64,000 nt of DNA from Bimastos eiseni. Taxonomy: Eukaryota; Annelida; Clitellata; Crassiclitellata; Lumbricidae. Positions 36,746-51,674 of the stretch are shown in pieces. The stretch spans positions 42,872,991 to 42,936,990 of the forward strand of contig OY365811.1 in NCBI GenBank assembly GCA_959347315.1, read 5' to 3'. Positions within the stretch are counted from its first letter, which is position 1, and every line of letters starts with the position of its first letter. The notes under the pieces were generated by a model that saw nothing but the letters and a program-made list of their open reading frames with translations, ran no database searches and was not told the DNA's origin. Made by a program: the position numbers and the translations under genes.

Positions 36746-37086
36746 GCTAGGCCTAACAACAGTTTGTAATTGTCAAACACATGCATGTAATTATTGTGAA
36801 GATTAATATGTAAAACCAAACAAGAGCAATTATAGTAGAAGTAGGACTGTAATCACGTAAAAGGCAAGAAGTAATTTGAACGAGAACCTTAATTAGCCTA
36901 CTATTCACAGACTTCTTCATGTCTTTATCAAGACATGAAATATGTAAATAAACGCAAGTATATAAACGGTGACAGATCTGTATACACAAGCTGAACGTTT
37001 GGTTAAAGAAGAGTATTAAATACGGATGATCATCATTAGACCGAACCATAATTTGTAGGCCTACAGGCATGTATCCATGCATTCAA

Positions 37087-38676
37087 TCAGGTGGTTTTAA
37101 GTTTATCTTTATGTGCGCGACTCCGACAAAAGAGCCAGCCTACAAGACAAGTCAGTGCACTTGTTGTGAAGACCAAAGGCAGAATAACAAGCACCAGAAG
37201 CACGTCCAGCATCAAATATTCGTACCAAGGCATGTCAAGGGCCATCGAATGGAGATGTCTTCCACCGTGACGAAGAACGTGTTCCACCCACCAAACGGCT
37301 CGTTCCTGCGGAGTCTGTAGACGATCCTTGAAAATTTCAGATCCACGTTTAATATTCTCTAAATAAGAAACATTGGAAATTAGTTCCCGGATTAGACCAA
37401 CCAACGCGTCTGAAGTGATTGCCCGAAGCTCAATGAAGCGACCGTATCCTAAGTACTGCATGCGTCGAGCGTTGTACGGTTGATCCGCAAAGACGGGTAT
37501 TCCAAGCATCGGAACAGCGTGATAGAGTGCTTCGAACTGACTGTTGGCTCCGCAGTGAGTTACAAACAGTTTACAGTTTCGATGGCCAAGGAGATCGTTT
37601 TGAGGTAACCACTTCATGAGCATAACATTCGGAGGAATTCTTGAGGACCATGTCGCTGGTATGTCATTCGAGTACTTCCAAAATATCCGTTGCTGCAGAC
37701 GAGCAAATGCAGACATGAGCAATTCGAAAGATTTCTCGTCATCGAGGATTCCTGACACACCGAATGAAACTACAATAAATCCCTCAGAAGTTTCATTTGC
37801 AAACGTTTCAAGATCAGCTGACAGCGGATGAGCTGGTCTGGTGGAAAGTCCACCAACGTTGATTTCATTCGCCATTGTTGGTCTTGCATAGTCCATGGCA
37901 ACATCCGTATCGACCAACCAAAGAAGGGACCTCGCTGTTAACCACGAATACGTCACTTCAGAGTTTTCGGGTAAATATTTGCTAAGAAAACTGTCTTCCA
38001 TGAATGGAATCCGTGGCCATGCTGTCCAGTCTACCAGGGTTATTAAATTACGAATTCTTTCCGTTAAAGTCATTTTCTCGGTGAAGATACCAGCCAGAGG
38101 AAATGGAACGAAAGACGGCAAGGCTGGATTACGCCACAGCCAAGGTTCGTACTGGGTAATAAGAGTAATATAGGGAATGTCGAGTCTGTAGACGATTGGA
38201 TATAAACATCTTGAATTTGAAAATCCGTCGACAATCGCAAGATCCGGTCGAAGTTTTCTTAGCTGCCCGGGAAGACCTTTGTCTTCCAAGGGATTAATGC
38301 ACATTTCATGGAACCCATCTATGTTGATTCTGAACTCCTCGATTGGCGTGACTGACATTGCTACCTCAAGCCAATTATTCGAGTCATCGGTTTCTGCATA
38401 GATGTCCGGAAGCTTCGCACTGTAAATTACCAAGTGGAATCTGTCCTTAAGTTCGTCCAGGTGAGGATAGGATTCAGGTAGAACTAGAAAGACGTTGTGA
38501 CCTCTGTTCTGGAGACCGGAACCAATAGCAGTCATCTCGGACACATGACTTCTGAAGGCAAACGGCAGGAGAAGAATGTTTGAACTGGCACCATAATCCA
38601 GGTTGTCTAGCACTGTGAGGATCAATCCAATTCCGACATTGAGGTTCCAGATGAGAGAATGTCTCCATAATATCAT
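37087..38676 (-). CDS. UDP-glycosyltransferase (UGT), intronless, copy A
   Basis: This single open frame of 529 residues has the usual length of animal UGTs. Residues 1-30 form a signal peptide. H44 (RSHVSEM) and D150 (AIVDGF) sit where the catalytic His and Asp of GT1 enzymes lie. The UGT signature spans ~355-400, with WLPQNDLLGHRNCKLFVTHC, then GANSQFEALYHAVPMLGIPV and a DQ that contacts the UDP-sugar. A transmembrane helix at ~484-512 precedes a short tail with KDKLKTT, a di-lysine ER-retention type motif. Known UGTs transfer sugar from UDP-sugars to lipophilic acceptors in the ER lumen. Tandem copy B lies 1.35 kb upstream in the same orientation. The last ~190 residues are almost identical between copies and the first ~180 are diverged. 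Acceptor unknown. Confidence 0.93.
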   Translation of the reverse strand: MILWRHSLIWNLNVGIGLILTVLDNLDYGASSNILLLPFAFRSHVSEMTAIGSGLQNRGHNVFLVLPESYPHLDELKDRFHLVIYSAKLPDIYAETDDSNNWLEVAMSVTPIEEFRINIDGFHEMCINPLEDKGLPGQLRKLRPDLAIVDGFSNSRCLYPIVYRLDIPYITLITQYEPWLWRNPALPSFVPFPLAGIFTEKMTLTERIRNLITLVDWTAWPRIPFMEDSFLSKYLPENSEVTYSWLTARSLLWLVDTDVAMDYARPTMANEINVGGLSTRPAHPLSADLETFANETSEGFIVVSFGVSGILDDEKSFELLMSAFARLQQRIFWKYSNDIPATWSSRIPPNVMLMKWLPQNDLLGHRNCKLFVTHCGANSQFEALYHAVPMLGIPVFADQPYNARRMQYLGYGRFIELRAITSDALVGLIRELISNVSYLENIKRGSEIFKDRLQTPQERAVWWVEHVLRHGGRHLHSMALDMPWYEYLMLDVLLVLVILPLVFTTSALTCLVGWLFCRSRAHKDKLKTT

Positions 38677-38859
38677 CTTTCATCTACAACTGATTGACGT
38701 CCTAAAGTTTATCACATGTCAAATAAAACCACAAGGAAAGAGTGATATAAAAACTATAAAAAGAAATGCTTTGTCAATTAGGCCTGCATCATTGTGTGGT
38801 CGTTTGTATGGGACATGAAATTTTGGTGGTTGTAAGCTGTTGAATCTGCTCTCTTGCTG

Positions 38860-39145
38860 AAACATAGGTCTACGTCAAAATTTCCCTCCCTTTAACACGC
38901 AGTTCGTGTAGATGAAACAGGATTCAGGCGAAACGAGAGAGATGCTGTGACCTCTGAATGGTTCCAATCTGGACTAGGGTTGCCAACTCTAGTTTCGATT
39001 TGACGTCCAGGTGTGTTACTGTGTAATACCAGGTGAATCTGTCGTTAAGTTCGTGTAGATGAAACAGGATTCAGGCGAAACGAGAGAGATGCTGTGACCT
39101 CTGAATGGTTCCAATCTGGACTAGGGTTGCCAACTCTGAACAAAC
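38860..39145 (-). pseudogene. UGT 5'-exon relic, internally duplicated
   Basis: TACCAGGTGAATCTGTCGTT and AACAGGATTCAGGCGAAACG followed by GAGATGCTGTGACCTCTGAA match copy A around 38430-38510, the segment encoding the region after the RGH motif. The ~85-base block starting GTGTAGATGAAACAGG is present twice, near 38907 and 39054. No open frame survives. It is a decayed third UGT or an aborted duplicate. Confidence 0.65.
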
Positions 39146-40026
39146 CCTTTCCGGGACACTTCCTATTTTCCAGTTTCCACTACGGAGAGATAAACCTGCA
39201 ACACACAAACCGTTGAAGCCGGCTAAACGTGTGAAGTTTTGCGCATTCGCCAATATCCTTATAAAGTTATGAATTTCGAATGATGTTCGAGATTCTGGAG
39301 TCATTAATCGAAAGTCGAAGCACTTATGAGTAAAATATGATTATGAATATTCAGAATAAGGATGTTGTGTTACAGTATTGTTCATGTTGCTTGGATTTGG
39401 ATGATGTCATTGAATCGCATATTCTTGTGTAATTTTTAAGTATTTCGGTCTATACCAACACCTTGATTCCGGCACAAAATAAGCTTAAGCACTGCTCGGG
39501 ACACAGGATTACCTAGTTGGCAAATCTCTACAGTCTATAGCTGTAGGCCTACTTATATGCCATTGCTACGTATGGAAAACGACATTTTGGAAGCCATCGA
39601 CAACAATGAATACCGTATTGAAATTTTATTCCACTCGGCGAAAGCAATTGACACAGAATAACTGTAGACTTCACAGTTCTAAAGTTTATCACATGGCAAA
39701 TAAAATCATAGGTCTACGGATCTCACAATATAATTGTAATTTATTTAAAAAATGAACAGGGTTGTCGCCATTCGTCGCCAAAAAAATATAGCAGGCCAAC
39801 ATTTACATAAGTAGTATCGATCAGGTTTTAGTGGTGTATATATAATTCAAGATTTATCTTGGAAAGAGCACATTAGAATTGTATCAAATAAAATAACCAA
39901 AGACAACAGATTAATGTCTAGCACATCCCCATCGAAAAAGGACGAGTTCAATTAAAAGTAACTCAGTGTGATTTATGAAATATCCGCTTAGAAAATTCAG
40001 CCTACCTACATCATTCGTATATTCAA
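39146..40026. other. Inter-UGT spacer
   Basis: TCTAAAGTTTATCACATGGC near 39678 repeats CCTAAAGTTTATCACATGTC from the 5' flank of copy A (38700). It marks the upstream border of the lost or decayed UGT copy. No other gene is seen. Confidence 0.5.
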
Positions 40027-41616
40027 TCAGTTGTTTTTAAGCTTAGGTTTAGGTGCACGACTTCGAGAAAAGAGCCAGACTGCCAGACAAGTCAGTGCAC
40101 TTGTTGTGAAGACCAAAGGCAGAATAACAAGCACCAGAAGCACGTCCAGCATCAAATATTCGTACCAAGGCATGTCAAGGGCCATCGAATGGAGATGTCT
40201 TCCACCGTGACGAAGAACGTGTTCCACCCACCAAACGGCTCGTTCCTGCGGAGTCTGTAGACGATCCTTGAAAATTTCAGATCCACGTTTAATATTCTCT
40301 AAATAAGAAACATTGGAAATTAGTTCCCGGATTAGACCAACCAACGCGTCTGAAGTGATTGCCCGAAGCTCAATGAAGCGACCGTATCCTAAGTACTGCA
40401 TGCGCCGAGCGTTGTACGGTTGGTCTCCAAAGACGGGTATTCCAAGCATCGGAACAGCGTGATAGAGTGCTTCGAACTGACTGTTGGCTCCGCAGTGAGT
40501 CACAAATAGTTTACAGTTTCGATGGCCAAGGAGATCGTTTTGAGGTAACCACTTCATCAGTCTAACGTTTTTCGGAATCTTTGTTGACCATGTCGCTGGT
40601 ATATCATTCGAGTACTTCCAAACGACTCTTTGCTCTAGACGTGCAAATGCAGACATGAGCATTTCCAAAGATTTCTCGTCGTCAAGAACTCCTGTAGACC
40701 CGAACGATACAATAATAAACCCCTCAGAATTTTCATTTGCAAACTTTTCAAGATCAGCTGACAGCGGATGAGCTGGTCTGGTGGAAAGTCCACCAACATT
40801 GATTTCATTCGCCATTGTTGGTCTTGCATAGTCCATGGCCACATCCGTATCGATCAACCACAGAAGGGACCTCGCTGCCAACCACGAATACGTAGCTTCA
40901 GTATTGTCTGGTAAGTATTTCCTAACGAAGCTGTCTTCCATGTACGGAATCCGTGGCCATGCTGTCCAGTCTACCAGGGTTATTAAATTACGAATTCTTT
41001 CCGTGAAAGTCATTTTCTCGGTGAAGACACCAGCCAGAGGAAATGGAACGAAAGACGGAAGAACGGGATTACGCCACATCCATGCCTCGTATTCGGTCGT
41101 AAGCGACACGTAGGGCACTCCCAGCTTGTGCATAACTATGTACAAGCACCACGTACCTGGAAATCCGTCGACAATGGCAAGATCCAGGTGAAGCGATCGC
41201 AGTTGCCCTGGAAGAGTTTCGTCTTCCAGGGGATTTGTACAAAACTGGATGAATCCATCGATGTAAGATCTCATCTCCTCAATCGGGGTCATCGTCGGCG
41301 AGTCATCCTTCCAAGCGGATTCAATTGCCTCGTTCGAATAATAGTCTGGGTCCTTAACTACGTAAGCAATAACCGCCATCTTCTTTCTGACTGCCTCTAA
41401 GCCCCGATAGGATGCGGGCAATAATATACTGACGCTGTGACCCCTCTCCTTGAGACCCGCACCAATCGTCATTGATGACGCAACGTGGCTGTTATACGGA
41501 TAAGGGGCCAAAAGAATGTTAGACGACCCACACTGCTGGACTAGAACAGCCATCATAGTCGTAAACATGCCGACAAAACGACATCTACCGACAACAATTC
41601 CCATATCCGCTATCAT
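40027..41616 (-). CDS. UDP-glycosyltransferase (UGT), intronless, copy B
   Basis: This 529-residue single-exon frame aligns with copy A without gaps. The signal peptide covers about residues 1-30. The catalytic pair is H44 (YNSHVASS) and D150 (AIVDGF). The UGT signature, the ~484-512 transmembrane helix and a lysine-rich tail (KPKLKNN) are all present. Residues ~20-180, which hold the acceptor pocket in this family, differ strongly from copy A. The region after the UGT signature is nearly identical at both DNA and protein level, including the stop codon flank. This suggests different acceptors with a shared donor domain. No break is visible. Confidence 0.93.
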   Translation of the reverse strand: MIADMGIVVGRCRFVGMFTTMMAVLVQQCGSSNILLAPYPYNSHVASSMTIGAGLKERGHSVSILLPASYRGLEAVRKKMAVIAYVVKDPDYYSNEAIESAWKDDSPTMTPIEEMRSYIDGFIQFCTNPLEDETLPGQLRSLHLDLAIVDGFPGTWCLYIVMHKLGVPYVSLTTEYEAWMWRNPVLPSFVPFPLAGVFTEKMTFTERIRNLITLVDWTAWPRIPYMEDSFVRKYLPDNTEATYSWLAARSLLWLIDTDVAMDYARPTMANEINVGGLSTRPAHPLSADLEKFANENSEGFIIVSFGSTGVLDDEKSLEMLMSAFARLEQRVVWKYSNDIPATWSTKIPKNVRLMKWLPQNDLLGHRNCKLFVTHCGANSQFEALYHAVPMLGIPVFGDQPYNARRMQYLGYGRFIELRAITSDALVGLIRELISNVSYLENIKRGSEIFKDRLQTPQERAVWWVEHVLRHGGRHLHSMALDMPWYEYLMLDVLLVLVILPLVFTTSALTCLAVWLFSRSRAPKPKLKNN

Positions 41617-42745
41617 ACTGCAATGGCTCGCTTAATGTTAATTAATAAATTTTATCACCAACCATAGCTGCGATGCTTTAAATCGCTAAAAGCGGTATAA
41701 ACTTATCGTTCTTAGGTAGGCCTACGAATTGAACCTACAGCAAGTTCACGTGACCGACTGCTGGCTGCGTACACTAGTCACATTCCAAGGGTACACATTT
41801 GCTGCTGCGCTACACGTGGGACATGCAATTATTATCAACCATTTGAGGTCTCAAACGTCCAACTACAACGATTTCCTGTTATAGCGGAGACATCATAAAA
41901 ACACGGGTAATTCGCTCACGAAAACAGTAGAAATTAATACAGTATTGTCGTTTATCAACAACATGCAGTGTTAAAATCGGTTAATAAGAAATTACCCGTT
42001 TTCTGTAAGATAACTATTGTAGGCCTATCTCCACTCGGCGTAACTTGACGGCATCAGTAGCCTACGTGAACTTGACTGGGTTCGGCGTCAAGTGTATTTA
42101 ACGATTACATATATAGGCCTATAGCCTAAATATAAAACGTTAGTCTCATTCAAGCCTAATCGTTCAAACTTCAAAGGGTAGGCCTACGCTGTTCAGTGTC
42201 CATAGGCCTATAATATATTGAGCCATAGAGGGAGAGTGCCTATGATAGAGATAGTGTCGGAAAGCGCTGTGGGTCTATATAGGATATAAAATCGTGATTT
42301 ATTGACTCATTGTCAGAGATACTCGGGAGGATACTATTTCAGTCTGTCTAATACGCATGTCATGTCAGTCGTATACTGCCTGAGCCGCAGTGACAGTCGT
42401 AGTGCTTTTTAGACATACCAGCACTGTGCTTGCGACCTTCGTAATAGAGGACGATAAGGTTATTAGTTTGTACTTCTATCGCTAAGTGGTCACGAACAAA
42501 CGACGCGGGCAAAGTCCGTTGACCCCATTTCTGATACCAAGGCAGACGATACACAGCAGACTACGGACCGGATGCACCAGCAGGCAGAGACGGGAAAGAA
42601 GGCAGGCAGATCAAGCAGAAGGAGAGGAAGGCATACATACATGTATACATTGTCATTAATAACTTTAATCGCGCCTGTGTGCAATGCAAAGGGCCTCAAC
42701 ACACAGAGACAGGATGGGTAAACAATGATTCACAGCCAGCAGTTT
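41617..42745. other. 5' flank of UGT copy B, non-coding
   Basis: Several TAGGCCTA words and AT-rich sequence. The short frames (64 and 70 codons, minus strand) have no domain. I see no promoter motif I would defend. Confidence 0.45.
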
Positions 42746-42749
42746 CCCA

Positions 42750-43015
42750 ACAATCGTAATCCCCAAACTTTTAAAGCGCCACTAGAAAGGCAAGCGTAGG
42801 GCACTAGCTTATTGACGAGCACTGCATCAAATCTTAGGGGTTCTCCAAAGGGGATAGTCGGTGGGAGGTGAGACAGATGGTTTCCAGAAGATCAGCAGAG
42901 GCAGAGTACCTAATTATGTAGTTGTTAAAGAGGGTGTGGCTTTGGTTGAGGATTGACAGGTGGAATATCAAGTAATGACTCTGAGTAAGAGTTCTTGAAA
43001 AGGTGAGACAATGAT
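42750..43015 (-). mobile_element. LINE 3' end, ATTACG family
   Basis: On the plus strand AATCGTAATCCCCAAACTTT, AAAGCGCCACTAGAAAGGCA and GGGCACTAGCTTATTGACGA match the 3' end of the 14.2 kb LINE. The similarity continues to ~43010 (TGACAGGTGGAATATCAAGTA). It is a short 5'-truncated copy. Confidence 0.7.
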
Positions 43016-43023
43016 GTGAATAC

Positions 43024-43025
<2 letters not shown>

Positions 43026-43064
<39 letters not shown>

Positions 43065-43093
43065 TTTGTCAGTACCATGTGAATCTAATAAAG

Positions 43094-43134
<41 letters not shown>
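43026..43134. repeat. Two (TA)n tracts
   Basis: Pure TA runs near 43026-43062 and 43095-43132 are separated by ~30 bases. The Ile/Tyr-rich frame across them is an artefact. Confidence 0.95.
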
Positions 43135-43136
<2 letters not shown>

Positions 43137-44600
43137 GCTGTACCACAAACACAAATAATGGCAACATCAAGTACATTAATTTTGATGTCAGTAACATATT
43201 AATATAACACTAAAATTTTAATATTATTACAATTGTAATATTACACATTATTATTACAACCATGAAATTGCAATTATAATATATATCTCAATGGGAAAAA
43301 CCTGCAGAGTTGCCGGGACCGATAAACACTCACTGATAGGCACAGTCAAGTTCTTGTATTATTGCATCAAACGTGTAGCCATGGTCACTAAATGCAAAAG
43401 ACTTGCTCAAGGTTCCTACAGCATAGCAGCAACTGTCTCAGACCCGTACTCTGTGTCATTGGTCAAGCGCGCTAACTAATTTCCAACCATGTCCCACAAT
43501 CTGCATATTCAACAAGCACAATAATATGCAACAGATGATTAATAAGCATAAGCAAAGCATAAGCAAAGCATAAGCAAAGCTTACGAATGCCAGATTCAAC
43601 CTGTCAATTTTAATGATTGTAATCAGTCGAGCTTGCATGAATCCCTCGCAGTGGAAGGGTCAGCCACACGGATCCTTCCGCTCCATTTGATTCCGTCGTC
43701 AGCGTCCTCCTAGGTCACTTTTAGAAGTCTCAAGTCCTGTTGTATCGTATCTTCCCATCTCTTCTTCTGACGTCATTGAATGCAGTGTCTGGTGATATTT
43801 GCTCTCATAATTCTGATGGGGAAGCCATTGTAAAATGTTCAATCAAGGCACAGAACAAACCAGGTTCACAAATGAGTGTTCGTTGTATGAAACGTTGTAA
43901 CATAACTATACAGCTTTATCTACAGATGGAAATCTTCTCACCCTTAAAACCTGAATCAATTTATGATAATTAATTATTAAAAACCTAAATTATTCTTGAC
44001 AAAATTTACGACTTTATCGACATAATGACAACATTACAAGCATTGAAGAATCAACAAAATCCTGCAATTTGGACCTTAACCGCTCATTTCAACAGCAAAT
44101 TCAATCCACATTTTCCCCGACTATAAATTTGTTGATATAAATAGCACATAAAATCCTCCTTAAAATAGCTGCAAAGGAATTTCCGTACATAACGTACAGT
44201 CCCATTGAAGGTCTCAAATCAAGCAACACTCAAGAAGGAAACAGTTGCTATCAAATGGTGTCCCAGTGTGGTGTCAATCACTTCCAGTGAGGACAGTTAG
44301 AGTGTGAGATGGTTTGGTCGACGTGAACGCTGCAGAACTTTGTTTCATTGTGTGACATCTTCCTCCTCAAAGATCAACAGCTTCTGAACATTGTCAGCCT
44401 GCGATAACAATAGCAAAGAAAGGCATCACAACCCGACAATTGCCAACCACAGAAGCAATGTAACATAGAAAAACCATACCATTATTATCCATTAAATTTG
44501 TAACCCAGGCATGGTTACATCAAAATGTGAATCTGAGGCACAGATAGTCAGTTAATAGGAGAAGATGCACTTAGCTATCCAGATCCTGTAACAAGAAATA
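43135..44600. other. Non-coding stretch
   Basis: GACTTGCTCAAGGTTCC near 43402 is the reverse of the SINE-body word in the 12.8 kb SINE. A CATAAGCAAAG triplet repeat lies near 43547-43578. No exon is supported. Confidence 0.5.
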
Positions 44601-44604
44601 GTGA

Positions 44605-44880
44605 GTTTAGAGTCACTTTTTGAAGGAAGTGAATTTGAGCTATGAAGAGAGAGAGGGAATGGTAGTTGATTCCATTCCTTAGGAGCAGAGGCATGGAATG
44701 CACGAGAGCCCATAACTGTTCTGCATCATGGTTCAAATAAAAGACCTGTACTTGATGATCGTAAGCAATGAGGAGGAATGTAAGGAGTTAGTGGAGCATG
44801 AATATAGGTAGGTGCACTTAAATTCTATTCTGAATTCAACAGGAAACCAATGCAGATGGTGGAGTAGGACTGAGGAGCAT
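44605..44880 (-). mobile_element. LINE RT carboxyl-end fragment, degenerate
   Basis: The minus strand around 44650-44720 encodes SAPKEWNQLPFPLS, the W-N-x-L-P core at the end of CR1-like ORFs. The preceding sequence (44720-44880) is compatible with more RT but is full of stops. Confidence 0.5.
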
Positions 44881-44884
44881 GTTC

Positions 44885-45165
44885 TTAATCAAGCCCTGAG
44901 GCAGCCATGATATAAAGAGTTAGTGACTTCATTTTCTTTGCCTTGGCATATGACAGAGGGTGGCCCTCTCCCTCACCATCCCATCTTTGGAGCGACGGTT
45001 TATGGTCAGCATAATCAAACCATTGGAGTTGGCTAAGGGTGGAGGACAGAGGATCAGATATCTCAAACCAAATGTCTTCCCTGGATTTGAACCCACGACC
45101 TCTTGATTGATTGCCTGACATGCTGACCATAACAACCCATTGAGCAAACCATAACATAAAATAAC
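44885..45165 (-). mobile_element. tRNA-derived SINE, reverse orientation
   Basis: On the minus strand an A-box-like TGGTCAGCATG (within 45114-45129) and a perfect B box GGGTTCAAATCC (45083-45094) head a ~200-base body. The 90-codon minus frame through it is not a gene. Confidence 0.6.
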
Positions 45166-46065
45166 ATATGTGATTTATGTAACATAAGATAAGGACAATT
45201 TACATAGCATACGACTTGATAATAATCAGCGACAGAGTTTGGACTTCTTGATTTTATGCCACATAACAAATTAGACTAAGAAATATCGCATCAGATCAGA
45301 TGTCTTAAACTTACTCTAGACTTTCTCTGTGACTTTTCAGACTTATATTCGGACATTGGAACTCTTCGAGGCTTAAAAAAATGAAAGCAAACAACACAAT
45401 GAATATTCAAATCATCTACTTAACACAATCAATCAATCAATAAATCAATTAATGGAACACGATATAAATAGCGCCCCTTTGAGACATCTACTCAAAGATG
45501 CTCATTGAATGTATGTTGATACCATCCACTTAATGGAATGAGTATTCATACCATCTACTCAACACAATGAATATTCGTACCAATGAATATTCATATCATC
45601 AATTTAAAAAGAAATGCATATTAATATTGGATGTGCAAACAATGTTCATCATAATCCTTGTTTAGAGGCATTCAAACTGACAAAACGCGCTCTACGATTA
45701 CAAGTACAGCATGAACCGATGACCACAAGTTATCAAAGGATTCAAATTTAACTGTATGGCAGCCAAACAAGTGATCTATGGATCATGCCCTAAATCCAAT
45801 TTAACCAACACCATCTAGTGAATGGAAGGACAAGTCAACCCCATGGGGTGGTGGTAATTGATCGTACTTCCTAAGTGATCTTTTCGCCAGTGTGCTTTCC
45901 ACTACTCTATGGACACACGCAATCTCACACTGTAGCCTTCACTCTTCAGCATATGAGTCTCCGGTTGGTTAATCCTTCCTTCTGGAATAAGATGCCTAAG
46001 AACCGGAGACCGGCAGGCCCTCTCTCATAAAGTGGCACTATATAAATGTTGCAAACTCAATACCG
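45166..46065. other. Repeat-rich non-coding stretch
   Basis: AATGGAACACGATATAAATA followed by GCGCCCCTTTGAG near 45451-45482 is a copy of the (ACATT)-tailed LINE 3' family. ATGAATATTCATACCATC-type words recur near 45539-45600. TATATAGTGCCACTTTA occurs in reverse near 46030. I see no exon. Confidence 0.5.
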
Positions 46066-46588
46066 TTAAAAGATGTGCCGTACCGGTGGAAGGGTTTTCC
46101 TGGCCGATGTCACACAGACAGCAGTCCGGTTTTCTGTTCCTGTTGAGGGTGTGGTGACATATATCGTGCGCCTCAATACGTTCGGATCTCGGTATGGCGT
46201 CGCATTCGCCTTGGTCACCGGAACACGACCCGGACCCGCGGACATGACGCTTGCAGCAGCCTGCTTTTCATTTCCAGTTGAAGGAGTGGTGTATATGCCG
46301 TGCCTGAGCGCATTTGGGTCCCGATACGGCGTTGCGGATGCCTGCGTTACTGGTACACGACGCGGGCCGCAAGGCAACTTTGGTGCGATGGTGCTCGAGG
46401 CTTTTTCGGGTGCAGCGTTGAATTGTACGCGTTGTGCTCTGCACGGTGTCGGGATGTTGCTCAAAGCGGCCTTGGAAATTTTAACCTGCGGCCTTGATGG
46501 AGATTTCGCCGTCGTTTTTGGCCATTCAAATATGGGTTCGTCGACACGGAATGTAGAGTTTAACTCAGACATAGTAATTGTTGCAGAC
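46066..46588 (-). CDS. Unrecognised 168-aa protein with internal 44-residue duplication
   Basis: The minus-strand frame runs from ATG at 46572 to TAA at 46066. The exon appears to start at 46588 after an acceptor TTTTCCTATTACAG, so a 5' UTR intron is likely. The protein is basic, Pro/Thr/Ala-rich and probably disordered. RVPVTQASATPYRDPNALR (72-90) and RVPVTKANATPYRDPNVLR (116-134) are duplicates with a 44-residue period, each followed by IYxTTPSTG. An early FEWPKTT and a late KTLPPVRHIF may be short linear motifs. The plus strand is open here too (173 codons), but repeat conservation, start context and splice site favour the minus strand. I do not know the family. LZIC starts 1.5 kb away in the opposite direction. 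Confidence 0.6.
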
Positions 46589-46599
46589 CTGTAATAGGA

Positions 46600-47775
46600 A
46601 AAATTGCTAGTGTAAAGATAATTGTTGAAAGCTGTAGGCAGTGGCTGAAATTCAGGAATACCAGTTACAAATTCACTATTTAATCATAGATATGGATAGA
46701 TAGAAAGTCATAGGTAAATCATAGATAGAAAGGTTGTTGTCAGAATAATATTTATACAAATGGCAAGACATATCAAAAGAGTTCATTTTATAAGTTTTAT
46801 TTTCTGTAACACTTTCATCTGGCCATTGCAGATCATCCTAAATCTAATTAGACAAGGGGTATCATCTACTAACTCGAAATATATCTGTAAATTCTATCAT
46901 GATAATATTTGGCATATATTGACAGTCAAAATAAGTTTAGTGACATTATTATTTTTTTAACTATAAAACTAAAAACTGATATGGACCATAAACTAAAATA
47001 ACAATTATTGATTGACATCAGATATGTAATAGCTAGAAGAATGTGCTTCAAAACTTATCACAAAGACTGTCTTCATGTGTGTCACTATCCGTGTAAAACT
47101 GACGTTTGGCTAAAATATCTACGATACACAGGGAATAAATAACTGACAATAATCCCCTATTAAACAGCACCATGAAAGTCGTTTAGGGTCAGGTTAGTCG
47201 TCATGAGGCTAGGTTAGGATCAGGATTAGTTTCGTCATTAGAAGACATGCTAAAACAAACTATAATTTCGCCCTTCTGTTTAGTTTCGCCGACTGAAGGA
47301 GGTGATTGCTTACTAAATGTCTAGAAATAACAATCAGAGAATCCTTAACTCGGAAGTCAATCCCTAGCAAATAGCCGGTTAAATTTTTGCTGCGAAAAAA
47401 GAATATGAGACAGTGATTCTCTAACAGGCTGCCCAGAACGGCTTATAAGGAGCACTTGTCAGCATCATTAGCAAGTGTCATCGTAAAGGTTGATTCGATA
47501 GCGATAATTGATCCAAAGTAAATAGCAAATGATGCAACAAGCGCTGGTGATAATAAAAACTTTTGAAATAATGTTACTCGCAACAATTTTTAAAGTTTAG
47601 TTAAACTCTCAAACAAATCCACTTTCAAATTTCGTAAACAACGCAACTTGACCAAACCATAGAATTCAAATATTAAATACGTCAGTAAGTAATGAGGCAC
47701 AATCCGTATTGAACACTGCATGTTAGTTATACAAGCATGTTAGTTATACAAGCATGGAAGGTGTGTCTTGCGAAT
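46600..47775. other. Non-coding stretch between two divergent genes
   Basis: AT-rich, with no exon found. It may hold upstream non-coding exons and promoters for the minus-strand 46 kb gene and for LZIC. Confidence 0.4.
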
Positions 47776-47779
47776 TTAG

Positions 47780-47885
47780 TCGTAATCGTGACGGTCAGCT
47801 TAAAATTTAAAAATCGTCGCTGTCTTGAAAGCTTAGCGTAGAGCACCAGCTTATTCACGAGCGCTACATCTTGCTGGGATTACGA
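47780..47885 (-). mobile_element. LINE 3' end, ATTACG family
   Basis: AGTCGTAATCGTGACGG followed by GCTTAGCGTAGAGCACCAGC and TTATTCACGAGCGCTACATC repeats the LINE 3' core in minus orientation, 170 bases upstream of the LZIC start codon. Confidence 0.6.
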
Positions 47886-48011
47886 TAACGATATTCAGAG
47901 CTCGTGTAAATGACGTGCAGTGAAAACATAGAGTTTTGGATATGGATTATGGCCTCGTTCAGTAAATATAAAAAATGTAATGTCACTAATGTAAAAATTT
48001 TCACAAAATAA

Positions 48012-51674
<3,663 letters not shown>

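Noticed and set aside
46073..46594. 173-codon plus-strand frame over the 46 kb gene
   Set aside because: It mirrors the minus-strand frame. The minus strand has the conserved protein repeat, an ATG near a good splice acceptor and a plausible basic composition; the plus frame is a shadow.
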